Positions 16,073 to 25,576 are shown, counted from the first letter of the stretch. The stretch is DNA of 29,130 nt from JBKEDS01 sp047975545 (GCA_047975545.1 JBKEDS010000001.1:1-29130), one strand, 5' to 3'. Numbers and translations: made by a program. Notes: generated by a model not told the origin, from the sequence alone.

Positions 16073-18214
16073 TTAGCTAATGTAGTTCCAAATGTTTTTA
16101 AACTTGCTTAAGGCCTTGTAGGTGTTCAGTATGGCGCTGTTTTCGGGGGATAAAAGCGATGGGTCGTCCTTAATAATTTTTTTAGCGTAAAAACGGGCGG
16201 TTTGCAAAAGGTCTTTGTCCTTTACAATATCGGCTATTTTTAGGTTTAGCACGCCGCTTTGTTGCGTACCCATAAGGTCGCCCGGGCCACGGAGTTTTAG
16301 GTCTACCTCGGCAATTTCAAAACCGTCGTTGGTTTTTACCATGGTTTCCAAGCGGGTTTTGCTGTCGTTGCTAAGTTTATGTCCGGTCATTAAAATACAA
16401 TAGCTTTGTTCGGCGCCCCGGCCAACGCGCCCCCGTAATTGGTGCAGTTGCGAAAGGCCAAAGCGCTCGGCGCTCTCGATAACCATAACCGAGGCGTTGG
16501 GTACGTTAACGCCAACTTCTATAACGGTCGTGGCTACCATAATTTGGGTTTCGCCTTTTACAAAACGTTGCATTTCATAATCCTTATCGGCAGGTTTCAT
16601 TTGGCCGTGCACAATGGAAATTTGGTATTGGGGCTGCGGAAAATCCCGGGCAATACTTTCGTGGCCATCCATTAAATCCTTGTAATCTAAGGCTTCGCTT
16701 TCTTGGATTAATGGGTATACAATATAAACTTGGCGGCCCTTGGCAATTTCATCTTTTAAAAATTTAAATACGTTTAAGCGGTTGTTGTCGTAGCGGTGTA
16801 CGGTTTTTATGGGTTTTCGCCCGGCGGGTAGTTCGTCGATAACCGAAATATCCAAATCGCCATAAACCGACATGGCCAAGGTGCGAGGAATAGGGGTGGC
16901 GGTCATGACCAAAATGTGGGGCGGTACAATGGCGCCTCCGGTATCTCCGTTGGGAAGGTTTTGGGGGTTTCCCTTGTGCCAAAGTTTGCTCCGTTGCTCA
17001 ACCCCAAAACGGTGTTGTTCGTCTATAATGGCAAGCCCCAAATTTTTAAATTTCACCTTGTCCTCAAGTAGGGCATGGGTGCCGATTAGTATTTGTAATT
17101 CGCCGTTTTTTAAAGTTTCAAAAATTTCTTTTCGTTTTGAAGTTTTACTTGAACCAGTTAGTAGTTTTATATTGATATTTAATTGGTTGCACAGTTCAAT
17201 TAATCCGTTATAGTGCTGAACTGACAAAATTTCAGTCGGTGCCATTAAACAGGCTTGAAAACCGTTGTCAAGTGCTATTAACATTGACATTAGTGCCACA
17301 ATGGTCTTGCCCGAGCCTACATCGCCCTGTAAAAGGCGGTTCATTTGGGCATTGCTACCCAAATCAGAGCGGATTTCTTTTAAAACACGCTTTTGGGCTT
17401 GGGTTAGTTCGAAGGGTAAATATTCATTATAAAACGTGTTAAAATAATGCCCGATATGTTCAAAAGGAAACCCTTTAACTTTCGATTTATGGATTTGGTT
17501 TTTTATGATAAGCTGTAGCTGGATGTAAAAAAACTCTTCAAATTTTAAGCGTGCCTGTGCCTTGGCCAAAAGCTCGGCACTTTTCGGGAAGTGGATGTTG
17601 AAAAGTGCTTCACTTTTTGAAATCAACTTTAATTCCGATAAAATATTAGGCGACAAGGTTTCCTGAAAGCGTCCGTTGCTTTCAATAAAAAGTTGCTGCA
17701 TAATTTGGCTCGTTACCTTGTTGGTTATGCCTTTGTTGGATAATTTTTCGGTGGACGGATAAATGGGCTGCATGGCCGAGCGCAGGTTTTTCTTATGGTC
17801 GTTAAAAAGTTCCAGTTCGGGGTGGGGCATGGAAAAAACGCCGTTAAACCAATTGGCCTTCCCGAAAGCCACATAAGGTTTGTGCGGTTTTAAATTGTCC
17901 TTAATCCACTTAATACCTCTAAACCAAACCAGTTCCATCGTTCCGGTGGCATCCTGAAAAGTGGCCACCAAACGCTTGCCCCGTGCCTGGCCTATTTCCT
18001 TAAAACTGGTAATGGCGCCAATAATTTGCACGTCGGCATTATTGCGCTGTAATTGGTTTATTTTGTAGTACTGCGTACGGTCTATATAACGGTTCGGGAA
18101 TAGGTTTAGCAGGTCCTGGTAGGTATGTATGCCCAGTTCCTTCCGAAGCAAATCGGCACGGTTGGGGCCAACACCTTTTAAATAATCTATGGGCGTTTGA
18201 AGATTAATGGACAT
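16073..18214 (-). CDS. recG: ATP-dependent DNA helicase RecG
   Basis: This 713-residue protein has the complete RecG layout. It has a helix-hairpin region (YLKGVGPNRADLLRKELG), an OB-fold wedge domain (about 55-150) that splits branched DNA, then the motor with LLQGDVGSGKT, DEQHRFGVEQR, VMTATPIPRTLAM, HGQMKPADKD, ATTVIEVGVNVPNA and QLRGRVGRG. RecG remodels stalled forks and Holliday junctions. One odd detail is the segment between RSKLWHKG and PPHILVMTATP, which is about 14 residues longer than I expect (NPQNLPNGDTGGAI, coded near 16925-16972). It ends five bases from the convergent Usp gene. Confidence 0.95.
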   Translation of the reverse strand: MSINLQTPIDYLKGVGPNRADLLRKELGIHTYQDLLNLFPNRYIDRTQYYKINQLQRNNADVQIIGAITSFKEIGQARGKRLVATFQDATGTMELVWFRGIKWIKDNLKPHKPYVAFGKANWFNGVFSMPHPELELFNDHKKNLRSAMQPIYPSTEKLSNKGITNKVTSQIMQQLFIESNGRFQETLSPNILSELKLISKSEALFNIHFPKSAELLAKAQARLKFEEFFYIQLQLIIKNQIHKSKVKGFPFEHIGHYFNTFYNEYLPFELTQAQKRVLKEIRSDLGSNAQMNRLLQGDVGSGKTIVALMSMLIALDNGFQACLMAPTEILSVQHYNGLIELCNQLNINIKLLTGSSKTSKRKEIFETLKNGELQILIGTHALLEDKVKFKNLGLAIIDEQHRFGVEQRSKLWHKGNPQNLPNGDTGGAIVPPHILVMTATPIPRTLAMSVYGDLDISVIDELPAGRKPIKTVHRYDNNRLNVFKFLKDEIAKGRQVYIVYPLIQESEALDYKDLMDGHESIARDFPQPQYQISIVHGQMKPADKDYEMQRFVKGETQIMVATTVIEVGVNVPNASVMVIESAERFGLSQLHQLRGRVGRGAEQSYCILMTGHKLSNDSKTRLETMVKTNDGFEIAEVDLKLRGPGDLMGTQQSGVLNLKIADIVKDKDLLQTARFYAKKIIKDDPSLLSPENSAILNTYKALSKFKNIWNYIS

Positions 18215-18296
18215 AAGGGCGAATTTAAACCTTTTCGGGCAATTCGAAAAATGGAAAATTTATGTATTTTGGTCTACTCGTTGTAGGTAATATTTT

Positions 18297-20255
18297 ATGA
18301 ACCGTATTCTGCTTTTGTTATTGTTTTGTTTTCAGGTTGTTATGGCGCAACAAACCGATTATGTCGATTTTAAAACCGCAAAAATCGACCTTGGTTTTAA
18401 GCCCGATTCAACAAAAGTATTCGGTTTTGTGCGGTACGATTTTAAAATTTTAAAGCCCGCGGACTCTATTTTCATCGATGCCCAAAACATGACATTTGCC
18501 CAAGTTGAATTAAACGGAAAAAAGGCCAATTTTAGCAACGACAAAAAAAAACTATGGATTAAGTACCGTTTTAAGCCTGATAAAACCTATACCGTTTCGT
18601 TTCGTTACGAAGCCAAGCCCCAAAAGGCTCTTTATTTTATCGATTGGGGCATTGAAGGCGGCAACCAGCAAATTTGGACCCAAGGACAAGGCAAATATAC
18701 CAGTAATTGGTTGCCGAGTTTTGACGATATGAGCGAGAAGGTAGAGTTCGATTTAAGCATTACCTTCAATAAAAATTATCAGGTTATTGCCAACGGAAAG
18801 CTAACAAAAAAAGAGGTTAATACTTCAACAGCAACATGGCATTACAACATGCAACAGCCCATGTCCAGCTACCTTGTGGCCTTGGCAATTGGGAAATACA
18901 AAAGCGAGGAAACCTATTCTAAATCGGGAATACCTTTAAGCCTGTACTACTACCCCGAAGATTCCCTAAAAGTCGAGCCAACGTATCGCTACACAAAAAC
19001 GATGTTCGATTATTTGGAAAACGAAATTGGCGTACCGTACCCGTGGCAAAATTACAAGCAAATCCCCGTAAAGGATTTTTTGTACGCCGGAATGGAAAAC
19101 ACCGGAACCACCATTTTTGCCGATGGCTTTGTAATCGATTCAATAGCTTTTACCGATAAAAACTATGTAAACGTAAATGCCCACGAGCTGGCGCACCAAT
19201 GGTTTGGCAATTTGGTAACCGAAACCTCCGGCGCGCACCACTGGCTGCAAGAGGGTTTTGCCACTTATTACGCCCTGTTGGCCGAGCGGGATATTTTTGG
19301 CGGCAACCACTACTATTGGCAACTGTACGAGTATGCCCAAGAATTGTTAAATCAGGACAAAATGGGCGGTGGCACGGCATTGTTAAACCCAAAGTCCAGT
19401 AGCGCCACGTTTTATAAGCGGGGCGCTTGGGTGTTGCACAAATTAAGGGAACGGGTGGGGGATGAGGCTTTTAAAACAGCCGTAAAAAACTATTTGAAAA
19501 AACACAAATTTAAAAACGTAGAAACCAACGATTTTATAGGTGAAGTTGAAAAAACAAGCGGCCAAAACCTAAACGATTTTGTTGATGTTTGGCTCAATGC
19601 CGTAGAGTTTCCATACGATTTGGCTTTGGAAAGTTTAAAAAAATCGGCATTTATACAAGAATACCTAATGGCCGATTGCGAAGCCAGCCCCTCGAAGTGC
19701 AGGAATTATTTAAGTTCGGGAATTTCAAATGAAGCTAAAATAAAAATCGTAGCCCAAGCGGTAGGCCATCTTGCTCCCGACGATTTTAAAAACAGTTTAA
19801 AAGTGCGGCAAGCCATAGCCAAAAACCTTAGGGAAATTCCATTAGAACTAAAACCGGAATACGAAACACTTTTAAATGAAGCGTCGTACCTTACAAAGGA
19901 AATAGCCCTGTACAACTTATGGGTAAATTTCCCCAACGACAGAAAAATATATTTAAGCCAAGCCAAAAACATCGAAGGTTTCCCCGATAAAAACATAAAA
20001 ATGCTTTGGCTTGCCCTGGCTTTAATAACCAACGATTTTGAAACTGGAAATAAATCCCGATATTACAACGAGCTAATAGGGTATACCTCGCCCAAATACG
20101 GTTTCGAAATTAGGCAAAATGCGTTTCGGTATTTACATTCGATAAAAGCCTGTAATGATTTATGCGAAAAAAACTTGAACCAAGCGGCAAACCATCACAA
20201 CTGGCGGTTTTCAAAATTTGCAAAAGAAATGCTACAAGAAATGGCAAAAGAATAG
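18297..20255 (+). CDS. M1-family metallo-aminopeptidase
   Basis: This 652-residue M1 (gluzincin) aminopeptidase carries the zinc site HELAHQ (His296, Glu297, His300) with the third ligand Glu319 exactly 18 residues on (LQEGFATYY). The substrate-binding AGMEN motif is at 264-268. The signal peptide (about 1-18, MNRILLLLLFCFQVVMAQ) exports it. The N-terminal beta-domain (about 20-200) and the C-terminal helical region are as in M1 enzymes. It removes N-terminal residues from peptides, probably in the periplasm or outside the cell. Substrate preference is not readable. Confidence 0.92.
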   Translation: MNRILLLLLFCFQVVMAQQTDYVDFKTAKIDLGFKPDSTKVFGFVRYDFKILKPADSIFIDAQNMTFAQVELNGKKANFSNDKKKLWIKYRFKPDKTYTVSFRYEAKPQKALYFIDWGIEGGNQQIWTQGQGKYTSNWLPSFDDMSEKVEFDLSITFNKNYQVIANGKLTKKEVNTSTATWHYNMQQPMSSYLVALAIGKYKSEETYSKSGIPLSLYYYPEDSLKVEPTYRYTKTMFDYLENEIGVPYPWQNYKQIPVKDFLYAGMENTGTTIFADGFVIDSIAFTDKNYVNVNAHELAHQWFGNLVTETSGAHHWLQEGFATYYALLAERDIFGGNHYYWQLYEYAQELLNQDKMGGGTALLNPKSSSATFYKRGAWVLHKLRERVGDEAFKTAVKNYLKKHKFKNVETNDFIGEVEKTSGQNLNDFVDVWLNAVEFPYDLALESLKKSAFIQEYLMADCEASPSKCRNYLSSGISNEAKIKIVAQAVGHLAPDDFKNSLKVRQAIAKNLREIPLELKPEYETLLNEASYLTKEIALYNLWVNFPNDRKIYLSQAKNIEGFPDKNIKMLWLALALITNDFETGNKSRYYNELIGYTSPKYGFEIRQNAFRYLHSIKACNDLCEKNLNQAANHHNWRFSKFAKEMLQEMAKE

Positions 20256-20360
20256 AAAAAGTTTAAACCACTTTATAGCCAAAACAATAAACATTCGTCT
20301 TGGCGCGCTAAGCGAAACAATTGTAAAATGAATAAATAAATATTTTGAACCAATTAATAG

Positions 20361-21455
20361 ATGAGCAACCGTAGGGAAGCAGTATTGCAGCATAAAAAGC
20401 ATTTTCACGTTTTAGACGGATTAAGGGGAGTTGCGGCAATATCGGTCGTGGTTTTTCATTATATGGAATGGGTGCAACCCGATATAACCAAAAATTTTAT
20501 CGGGCACGGATTTTTGGCGGTCGATTTTTTCTTTTGCCTTTCGGGCTTTGTAATAGGCTACGCCTACGATAGCCGCTTGTTAAAAATAGGTGTTCGCGAG
20601 TTTTTCGTATCCCGCTTAATACGCCTGCATCCTTTGGTGGTTGCTGGGGCCGTTCTTGGGCTAATAGGGCTTTTTGCCGACCCTTTTGGCAATCATTCCG
20701 AAAATTATTCGGTGGCAACGCTCGTCTTGATTTTTGTATGTTCGTTGTTGCTAATTCCATTGCCCATAATGGAAGAGCGCGGGTTTAACCTTTTTGGTTT
20801 AAATGCGCCGGGATGGTCGTTGTTTTGGGAGTATATAGCCAATATCCTATATGCGCTTGTTTTGGTGCGGCTTTCAAAAAAAACACTGTGGGGGTTGCTT
20901 GTGGTGGCCTCCATAGCAATAATATGGGTAAGCTATACTTCGGGTAATTTATTGGGAGGATGGAGCGGCGCTACTTTTGCCGATGGGGGAATCCGTATGG
21001 CATATTCGTTCTTGGCAGGATTGTTAATATTTCGCTCGGGCTGGGCAATAAAAAATAAGTTGGGGTTTATGGGGCTGTCCGCAATGCTTGTTGTTGCGTT
21101 TGTAATGCCTTGGTTTTCCAATAATTGGTTGGTGGAGTCGGTTATGGTATTGTTTTACTTTCCGCTGTTGATTATATTGGGCGTAGGCACAAATTTGTCC
21201 GGCCCGTTCAAGAAAGTGTGCGTGTTCCTTGGAAAAATTTCATATCCGCTATATATGACGCATTATTTTGGAATTTGGTGGTTTGGCAATTATTACACGA
21301 CCCAAAACCCGTCTACGGAAAGTATGCCTTGGATTGTTGGCGGCGGTACCGTAATTATGCTGGTTTTTGCTTGGCTTGTAATGGTGTTGTACGATGAGCC
21401 TGTTCGTAAATTCCTAAACAAAAAACGAAAAGAACAATGGCGTACCAAGGCTTAG
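20361..21455 (+). CDS. Membrane acyltransferase (acyltransferase family 3, OafA-like)
   Basis: This 364-residue integral membrane protein has about ten hydrophobic segments. The family hallmark is near the N-terminus: HFHVLDGLRGVAAISVVVFHY (catalytic His in VFHY), then GFLAVDFFFCLSGFVIGYAY and SRLIRLHPLVVAGA (R-x-x-R-L-x-P). The C-terminus has KISYPLYMTHYFGIWW and a short basic tail (RKFLNKKRKEQWRTKA). Members move acetyl or other acyl groups onto surface polysaccharides, glycans or antibiotics. No glycosyltransferase genes are adjacent, so the acceptor is unknown. The C-terminal SGNH domain found in the longer OafA type is absent. Confidence 0.88.
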   Translation: MSNRREAVLQHKKHFHVLDGLRGVAAISVVVFHYMEWVQPDITKNFIGHGFLAVDFFFCLSGFVIGYAYDSRLLKIGVREFFVSRLIRLHPLVVAGAVLGLIGLFADPFGNHSENYSVATLVLIFVCSLLLIPLPIMEERGFNLFGLNAPGWSLFWEYIANILYALVLVRLSKKTLWGLLVVASIAIIWVSYTSGNLLGGWSGATFADGGIRMAYSFLAGLLIFRSGWAIKNKLGFMGLSAMLVVAFVMPWFSNNWLVESVMVLFYFPLLIILGVGTNLSGPFKKVCVFLGKISYPLYMTHYFGIWWFGNYYTTQNPSTESMPWIVGGGTVIMLVFAWLVMVLYDEPVRKFLNKKRKEQWRTKA

Positions 21456-21484
21456 CTTAGGTGGGCATAACAACTAAAACAATT

Positions 21485-21609
21485 TGAAAGCCCATAATGG
21501 GCATACTTCGACTTTGCTCAGCACAGGTTTGGCGGGGCAAAATTCGATACCCACCGAAATAATTAAATAACTGAATCACAAGTTCTTGGTAAAATTTAAA
21601 TAGATGAAA
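21485..21609 (-). repeat. Dispersed repeat, copy C (inverted, with a 24-base insertion)
   Basis: The reverse complement matches copy B (11103-11203) with about four substitutions plus 24 extra bases containing a GAGCAAAGTCGAAGTA-type string. The GCCCATaATGGGC palindrome lies at 21490-21502. The repeat occupies most of the gap between the acyltransferase and patatin-like genes and ends four bases before the latter's ATG. Confidence 0.85.
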
Positions 21610-21613
21610 ATAT

Positions 21614-22516
21614 ATGAAAGCATTGGTTATTTCCGGTGGCGGTAGCAAAGGCGCATTTGCCGGAGGCGTAGCGCAGTACTTAATTGAAGAATTAAACAAG
21701 GATTACCAACTGTACATTGGTACGTCTACGGGAAGTTTGCTGGTGTCGCACCTTGCTTTGGGGAAAATAGAAAAAATAAAATCGGTATACACCAATGTTA
21801 CCAATACCGATATTTTTAGCGTATGTCCCTTTGTAATTAAAAAGAAGCACGGCGTGGAAAACATCGGGATTAACCATTTTAACGTGCTTATGAATATGTT
21901 CCGGGGCAGTAAAACCTTCGGCGAAAGCCATAGCCTAAAAGCACTTATTAAAAAAACGCTTACCGTCGATGAGTTTGAAACCTTAAAACAATCGAACAAA
22001 AATATTGTGGTTACGGTAGCCAACTTATCGGCAAACCAAGTGGAGTACAAGTGCTTAAACGATTTTAGTTACGACGAGTTTGTGGACTGGGTCTGGATTT
22101 CCTGCAACTATACGCCGTTTATGAGCTTGGCAAAAAAAAACAATTGCGAATATGCCGATGGCGGACTGGGCAATATGGTGCCTGTTGAAGAGGCCATAAA
22201 CCGTGGCGCCACCGAGGTTGATGTTATTATTCTGCAAACCGAAACCACTTTGTTTAACCGCCTGCCTTCCCGAAACCCATTTGCGTTAATGACCAATATG
22301 TTTGCCTTTATGCTGGATAGGATAGAACACCAAAACATACGGATAGGCAAGTATGTGGCCTCTAAAAACAATGCCATTATTAATTTTTATTTTACGCCAA
22401 CGGTGCTAACCACCAATTCGCTGATTTTTAACAAAGAAAAAATGACAAAATGGTGGCAAAGTGGCTACGATTTTGCCAAAAACAAAAACCAAATGGCAAG
22501 CCAGTTGGATAAATAA
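21614..22516 (+). CDS. Patatin-like phospholipase
   Basis: This 300-residue patatin-family lipid acyl hydrolase has the oxyanion motif GGGSKG (8-13), the nucleophile Ser38 in GTSTG (36-40), and the catalytic Asp182 in the DGG motif (YADGGLGNMVP). These form the Ser-Asp dyad of the family. There is no signal peptide, so it probably acts from the cytoplasmic side of the membrane. The size fits the short bacterial patatins. The target lipid is unknown. The start codon lies four bases after repeat copy C, so its leader and any promoter must lie within that repeat or further upstream. Confidence 0.9.
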   Translation: MKALVISGGGSKGAFAGGVAQYLIEELNKDYQLYIGTSTGSLLVSHLALGKIEKIKSVYTNVTNTDIFSVCPFVIKKKHGVENIGINHFNVLMNMFRGSKTFGESHSLKALIKKTLTVDEFETLKQSNKNIVVTVANLSANQVEYKCLNDFSYDEFVDWVWISCNYTPFMSLAKKNNCEYADGGLGNMVPVEEAINRGATEVDVIILQTETTLFNRLPSRNPFALMTNMFAFMLDRIEHQNIRIGKYVASKNNAIINFYFTPTVLTTNSLIFNKEKMTKWWQSGYDFAKNKNQMASQLDK

Positions 22517-22541
22517 GGTTTGTTTTGATGTGAAATTGGTA

Positions 22542-23066
22542 TTATCCCCACAATTCCCCAACTTCGTTTTTTATGTACAAAAGGGCTGTTTCGCTTGGGG
22601 CGGGTTTGTCCAGCATTTCGGTTAAAACCACTTCCCGAAGTTTGTTGGCCGTATCTGTTTTTTCCGAAAGGTTGGCCTTTCTAATAAGTTGAATAGTGGT
22701 GTTTTTGGCGGCAACAATAACGTTCCAGCAGTCGTTGCTTACATAAATTTGCTGGGCTTGGTTGTGTTCAAATTCCTGTTCTATACTTTGTATAAGCAAA
22801 GTTTCGTAATCTTCTTTATTATCCGAAAGTGGCGCAACCCTAATCAACAATTTCGAAGGGCGCAAGCGTTCCAAAAACAAGGTTAGGCGTTCGTAGGCCT
22901 GTAGCCGTATGGGCAAGGTGTTGCTTTGCATGTCCTTGTGCAGTAAGAAACGCCGCTGGCCATCTTCGTTTTTAATAAATGCCTTAAAAAAATAATAGGC
23001 TACCGCACCTGTAATTATCGAGGGAATTGTATAGGTTAGTACGTTTACAAGGTCTTGGCTGTTCAT
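22542..23066 (-). CDS. Conserved small membrane protein (DUF7935-like)
   Basis: This 174-residue protein has one N-terminal membrane segment (about residues 10-30, LTYTIPSIITGAVAYYFFKAF) and a cytoplasmic helical domain with LPIRLQAYERLTLFLERLRPSKLLIRV, a stretch I recall as typical of a widespread Bacteroidota family (DUF7935, from memory and not checked). A second conserved-looking block is EQEFEHNQAQQIYVSNDCWNVIVAAKN. No function is known to me. It is convergent with the patatin-like gene. An exact -7 box (TACATTTG, 23090-23097 on the minus strand) lies 23 bases before the start. Confidence 0.7.
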   Translation of the reverse strand: MNSQDLVNVLTYTIPSIITGAVAYYFFKAFIKNEDGQRRFLLHKDMQSNTLPIRLQAYERLTLFLERLRPSKLLIRVAPLSDNKEDYETLLIQSIEQEFEHNQAQQIYVSNDCWNVIVAAKNTTIQLIRKANLSEKTDTANKLREVVLTEMLDKPAPSETALLYIKNEVGELWG

Positions 23067-23089
23067 AAAGCGTTAATTTAATACAGCTC

Positions 23090-23097
23090 CAAATGTA
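23090..23097 (-). promoter_or_regulatory. -7 promoter element of the small membrane protein gene
   Basis: TACATTTG on the minus strand fits TAnnTTTG exactly and gives a leader of about 17 bases. No clear -33 box is visible. Confidence 0.45.
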
Positions 23098-23211
23098 TGC
23101 AATTTTATCAGTTTACGGGGTTTGTTGGGGTGTGTTTATAATTATTGATAAAAGCATTTAGTAAAACCAATAACAATGGTTAATTTTATGGCTTAAAAAT
23201 TTCAACGGATT

Positions 23212-25545
23212 TTGGAACAATATTTAAGTCAGTTAAACGATGCCCAATTAGCGCCAACCCTGCAAAAGGACGGCCCCATGATTGTTATTGCGGGTGCCGG
23301 ATCGGGCAAAACGCGGGTGTTAACGTACCGCATAGCCTATTTAATGCACCAGGGCGTCGATGCCTTTAATATTTTGGCATTAACCTTTACCAATAAGGCG
23401 GCCAGGGAAATGAAAGAACGTATAGCGTCTATCGTGGGTGCGAGCGAGGCCAAAAATTTATGGATGGGTACCTTCCACTCGGTATTTGCTAAAATTTTGC
23501 GTATCGAGGCCGATAAACTGGGCTATCCCAGCAATTTTACTATTTACGATACCCAGGATTCCGATAGGCTAATTGCATCCATTATCAAGGAAATGAACTT
23601 GGACAAGGATATTTACAAGTACAAGCAAATACGCTCCCGAATATCGTCGTACAAAAACAGCTTGATTACCGTTAGGGCCTATTTTCAAAATCCAGAACTT
23701 ATCGAGGCCGATGCTATGGCACGCCGCCCAAAATTGGGCGATATTTATAAAGAATATGTAGAACGCTGTTTTAAGGCGGGCGCTATGGATTTTGATGATT
23801 TGTTGCTTAAAACCAACGAACTGCTTACCCGATTTCCTGAGGTTTTAATGAAATATCAAAACCGATTTAAGTATATTTTGGTCGACGAGTACCAGGATAC
23901 CAACCATTCGCAATACCTTATCGTAAGGGCCTTGTCCGATAGGTTCCAAAATATATGCGTGGTGGGCGACGATGCCCAGAGTATCTACGCTTTCCGTGGC
24001 GCCAATATTAATAATATTTTAAACTTTCAGAAAGACTACGACGATGTTAAGGTGTTTCGCTTGGAACAGAATTACCGTTCGACAAAAAACATTGTAAACG
24101 CCGCCAATTCGGTTATCGATAAAAACCAAACCAAGTTGGATAAGGTTGTGTGGACGGCCAACGACGAAGGCGGAAAAATAGTGGTAAATCGCTCGCTTAC
24201 CGATGCCGATGAAGGCCGTTATGTAGCCAGTACCATTTGGGAAAACAGAATGGAACACCATTTGCAAAACAGCGATTTTGCCGTACTGTACCGCACCAAT
24301 GCCCAATCGCGCGCCATAGAGGACGCCCTGCGCAAGCGTGATATTCCGTACAGGATTTATGGTGGTTTGTCGTTTTACCAGCGCAAGGAAATAAAGGACG
24401 TACTGTCGTATTTACGGTTAATTATCAATCCCGCCGACGAGGAAGCCCTAAAACGTGTTATCAACTTTCCCGCAAGGGGTATAGGCGGTACCACGATTGA
24501 TAAGTTGGTGGTGGCTGCCAATGGTTATAACCGTTCTATTTTCGATGTGATGAAACATATCGATAAAACCAACTTAAGCATTAATTCGGGTACAAAAGCC
24601 AAATTGCAGGACTTTGTAACCCTAATTGAAAGCTATCAGGTTATGAACCAAAGTGCCGATGTGTTCGAGCTTGCCGAGCACGTTACCCGTACCAGTGGCT
24701 TAATTCGGGAGTTTAAAAAGGACGGCACGCCCGAAGGCGTAACCCGAATGGAAAATATCGAGGAACTTTTAAACGGTATGAAGGATTTTGTTGAAGGCCA
24801 AAAAGAAGTAGCCGACACCACGGGCTCGCTAACCGAATTTTTGGAGGACGTTGCCCTGGCCACCGACTTGGATGCCGATAAAGGCGACGCCAACCATGTG
24901 GCCCTAATGACCATACACTTGGCCAAGGGCTTGGAGTTTCCGTACGTGTTTATCGTGGGTTTGGAGGAAGATTTGTTTCCCAGCGCCATGAGCATGAATA
25001 CCCGAAGCGAGTTGGAAGAGGAGCGCCGTTTGTTTTACGTAGCCCTTACCCGGGCCGAAAAACAGGCTTATTTAACCTATGCCTTGTCGCGTTACCGTTG
25101 GGGCAAGCTGGTCGATTCCGACCCAAGCCGCTTTATCGAGGAAATAGACGAGGAATACTTAAATGTAATAACCCCGCCCGACGAACCACGCTTTAACCCC
25201 ATGTTGGACGCCGATATTTTTGGCGATGTAGAACCCAATAAAATACGGTTTAAACCGCCCAAAAAAGTGGTGTTTAAAAAGGGAAGTGCCAAACCCGAGC
25301 CTGAAAAATTTCAAGTTACAACACCCAAGAACCTAAAGCCTATGGCTGCTTCGCCAAAACCCGAAAGCGTAAATTTGTTCGATACCAATTTGGTCGTGGG
25401 CAATACCGTTAAACATTTGCGTTTTGGTACGGGCGAAGTGTTAAAAATTGAAGGTGCCGGTGCCGATATAAAAGCCGAAATAAAATTTGCGCAGGGCATT
25501 AAAAAGTTGCTGTTGCGTTTTGCTAAATTGGAAGTGATTGGGTAA
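23212..25545 (+). CDS. uvrD: UvrD/PcrA-type superfamily 1 DNA helicase
   Basis: This 777-residue SF1A helicase has motifs in order: LNDAQLAPTLQ (Q-motif), AGAGSGKT (27-34), TFTNKAAREMKER, DFDDLL, VDEYQDTN, GDDAQSIYAFRGA, RLEQNYRST, MTIHLAKGLEFPYVFIVG and VALTRAEKQAYLTYA. The C-terminal 55 residues (VGNTVKHLRFGTGEVLKIEG) form the small Tudor-like domain of PcrA/UvrD, which binds RNA polymerase or UvrB. It acts in nucleotide excision repair and clearing of forks. There is no in-frame ATG at the expected start: an in-frame stop at 23194 leaves only ATT 23209 and TTG 23212, and TTG gives the usual N-terminus. A near -7 box (TAATTTTA) is at 23181-23188. Confidence 0.93.
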   Translation: MEQYLSQLNDAQLAPTLQKDGPMIVIAGAGSGKTRVLTYRIAYLMHQGVDAFNILALTFTNKAAREMKERIASIVGASEAKNLWMGTFHSVFAKILRIEADKLGYPSNFTIYDTQDSDRLIASIIKEMNLDKDIYKYKQIRSRISSYKNSLITVRAYFQNPELIEADAMARRPKLGDIYKEYVERCFKAGAMDFDDLLLKTNELLTRFPEVLMKYQNRFKYILVDEYQDTNHSQYLIVRALSDRFQNICVVGDDAQSIYAFRGANINNILNFQKDYDDVKVFRLEQNYRSTKNIVNAANSVIDKNQTKLDKVVWTANDEGGKIVVNRSLTDADEGRYVASTIWENRMEHHLQNSDFAVLYRTNAQSRAIEDALRKRDIPYRIYGGLSFYQRKEIKDVLSYLRLIINPADEEALKRVINFPARGIGGTTIDKLVVAANGYNRSIFDVMKHIDKTNLSINSGTKAKLQDFVTLIESYQVMNQSADVFELAEHVTRTSGLIREFKKDGTPEGVTRMENIEELLNGMKDFVEGQKEVADTTGSLTEFLEDVALATDLDADKGDANHVALMTIHLAKGLEFPYVFIVGLEEDLFPSAMSMNTRSELEEERRLFYVALTRAEKQAYLTYALSRYRWGKLVDSDPSRFIEEIDEEYLNVITPPDEPRFNPMLDADIFGDVEPNKIRFKPPKKVVFKKGSAKPEPEKFQVTTPKNLKPMAASPKPESVNLFDTNLVVGNTVKHLRFGTGEVLKIEGAGADIKAEIKFAQGIKKLLLRFAKLEVIG

Positions 25546-25576
25546 CTTTATATGGTATTTGCTGAAATAATTTGCT

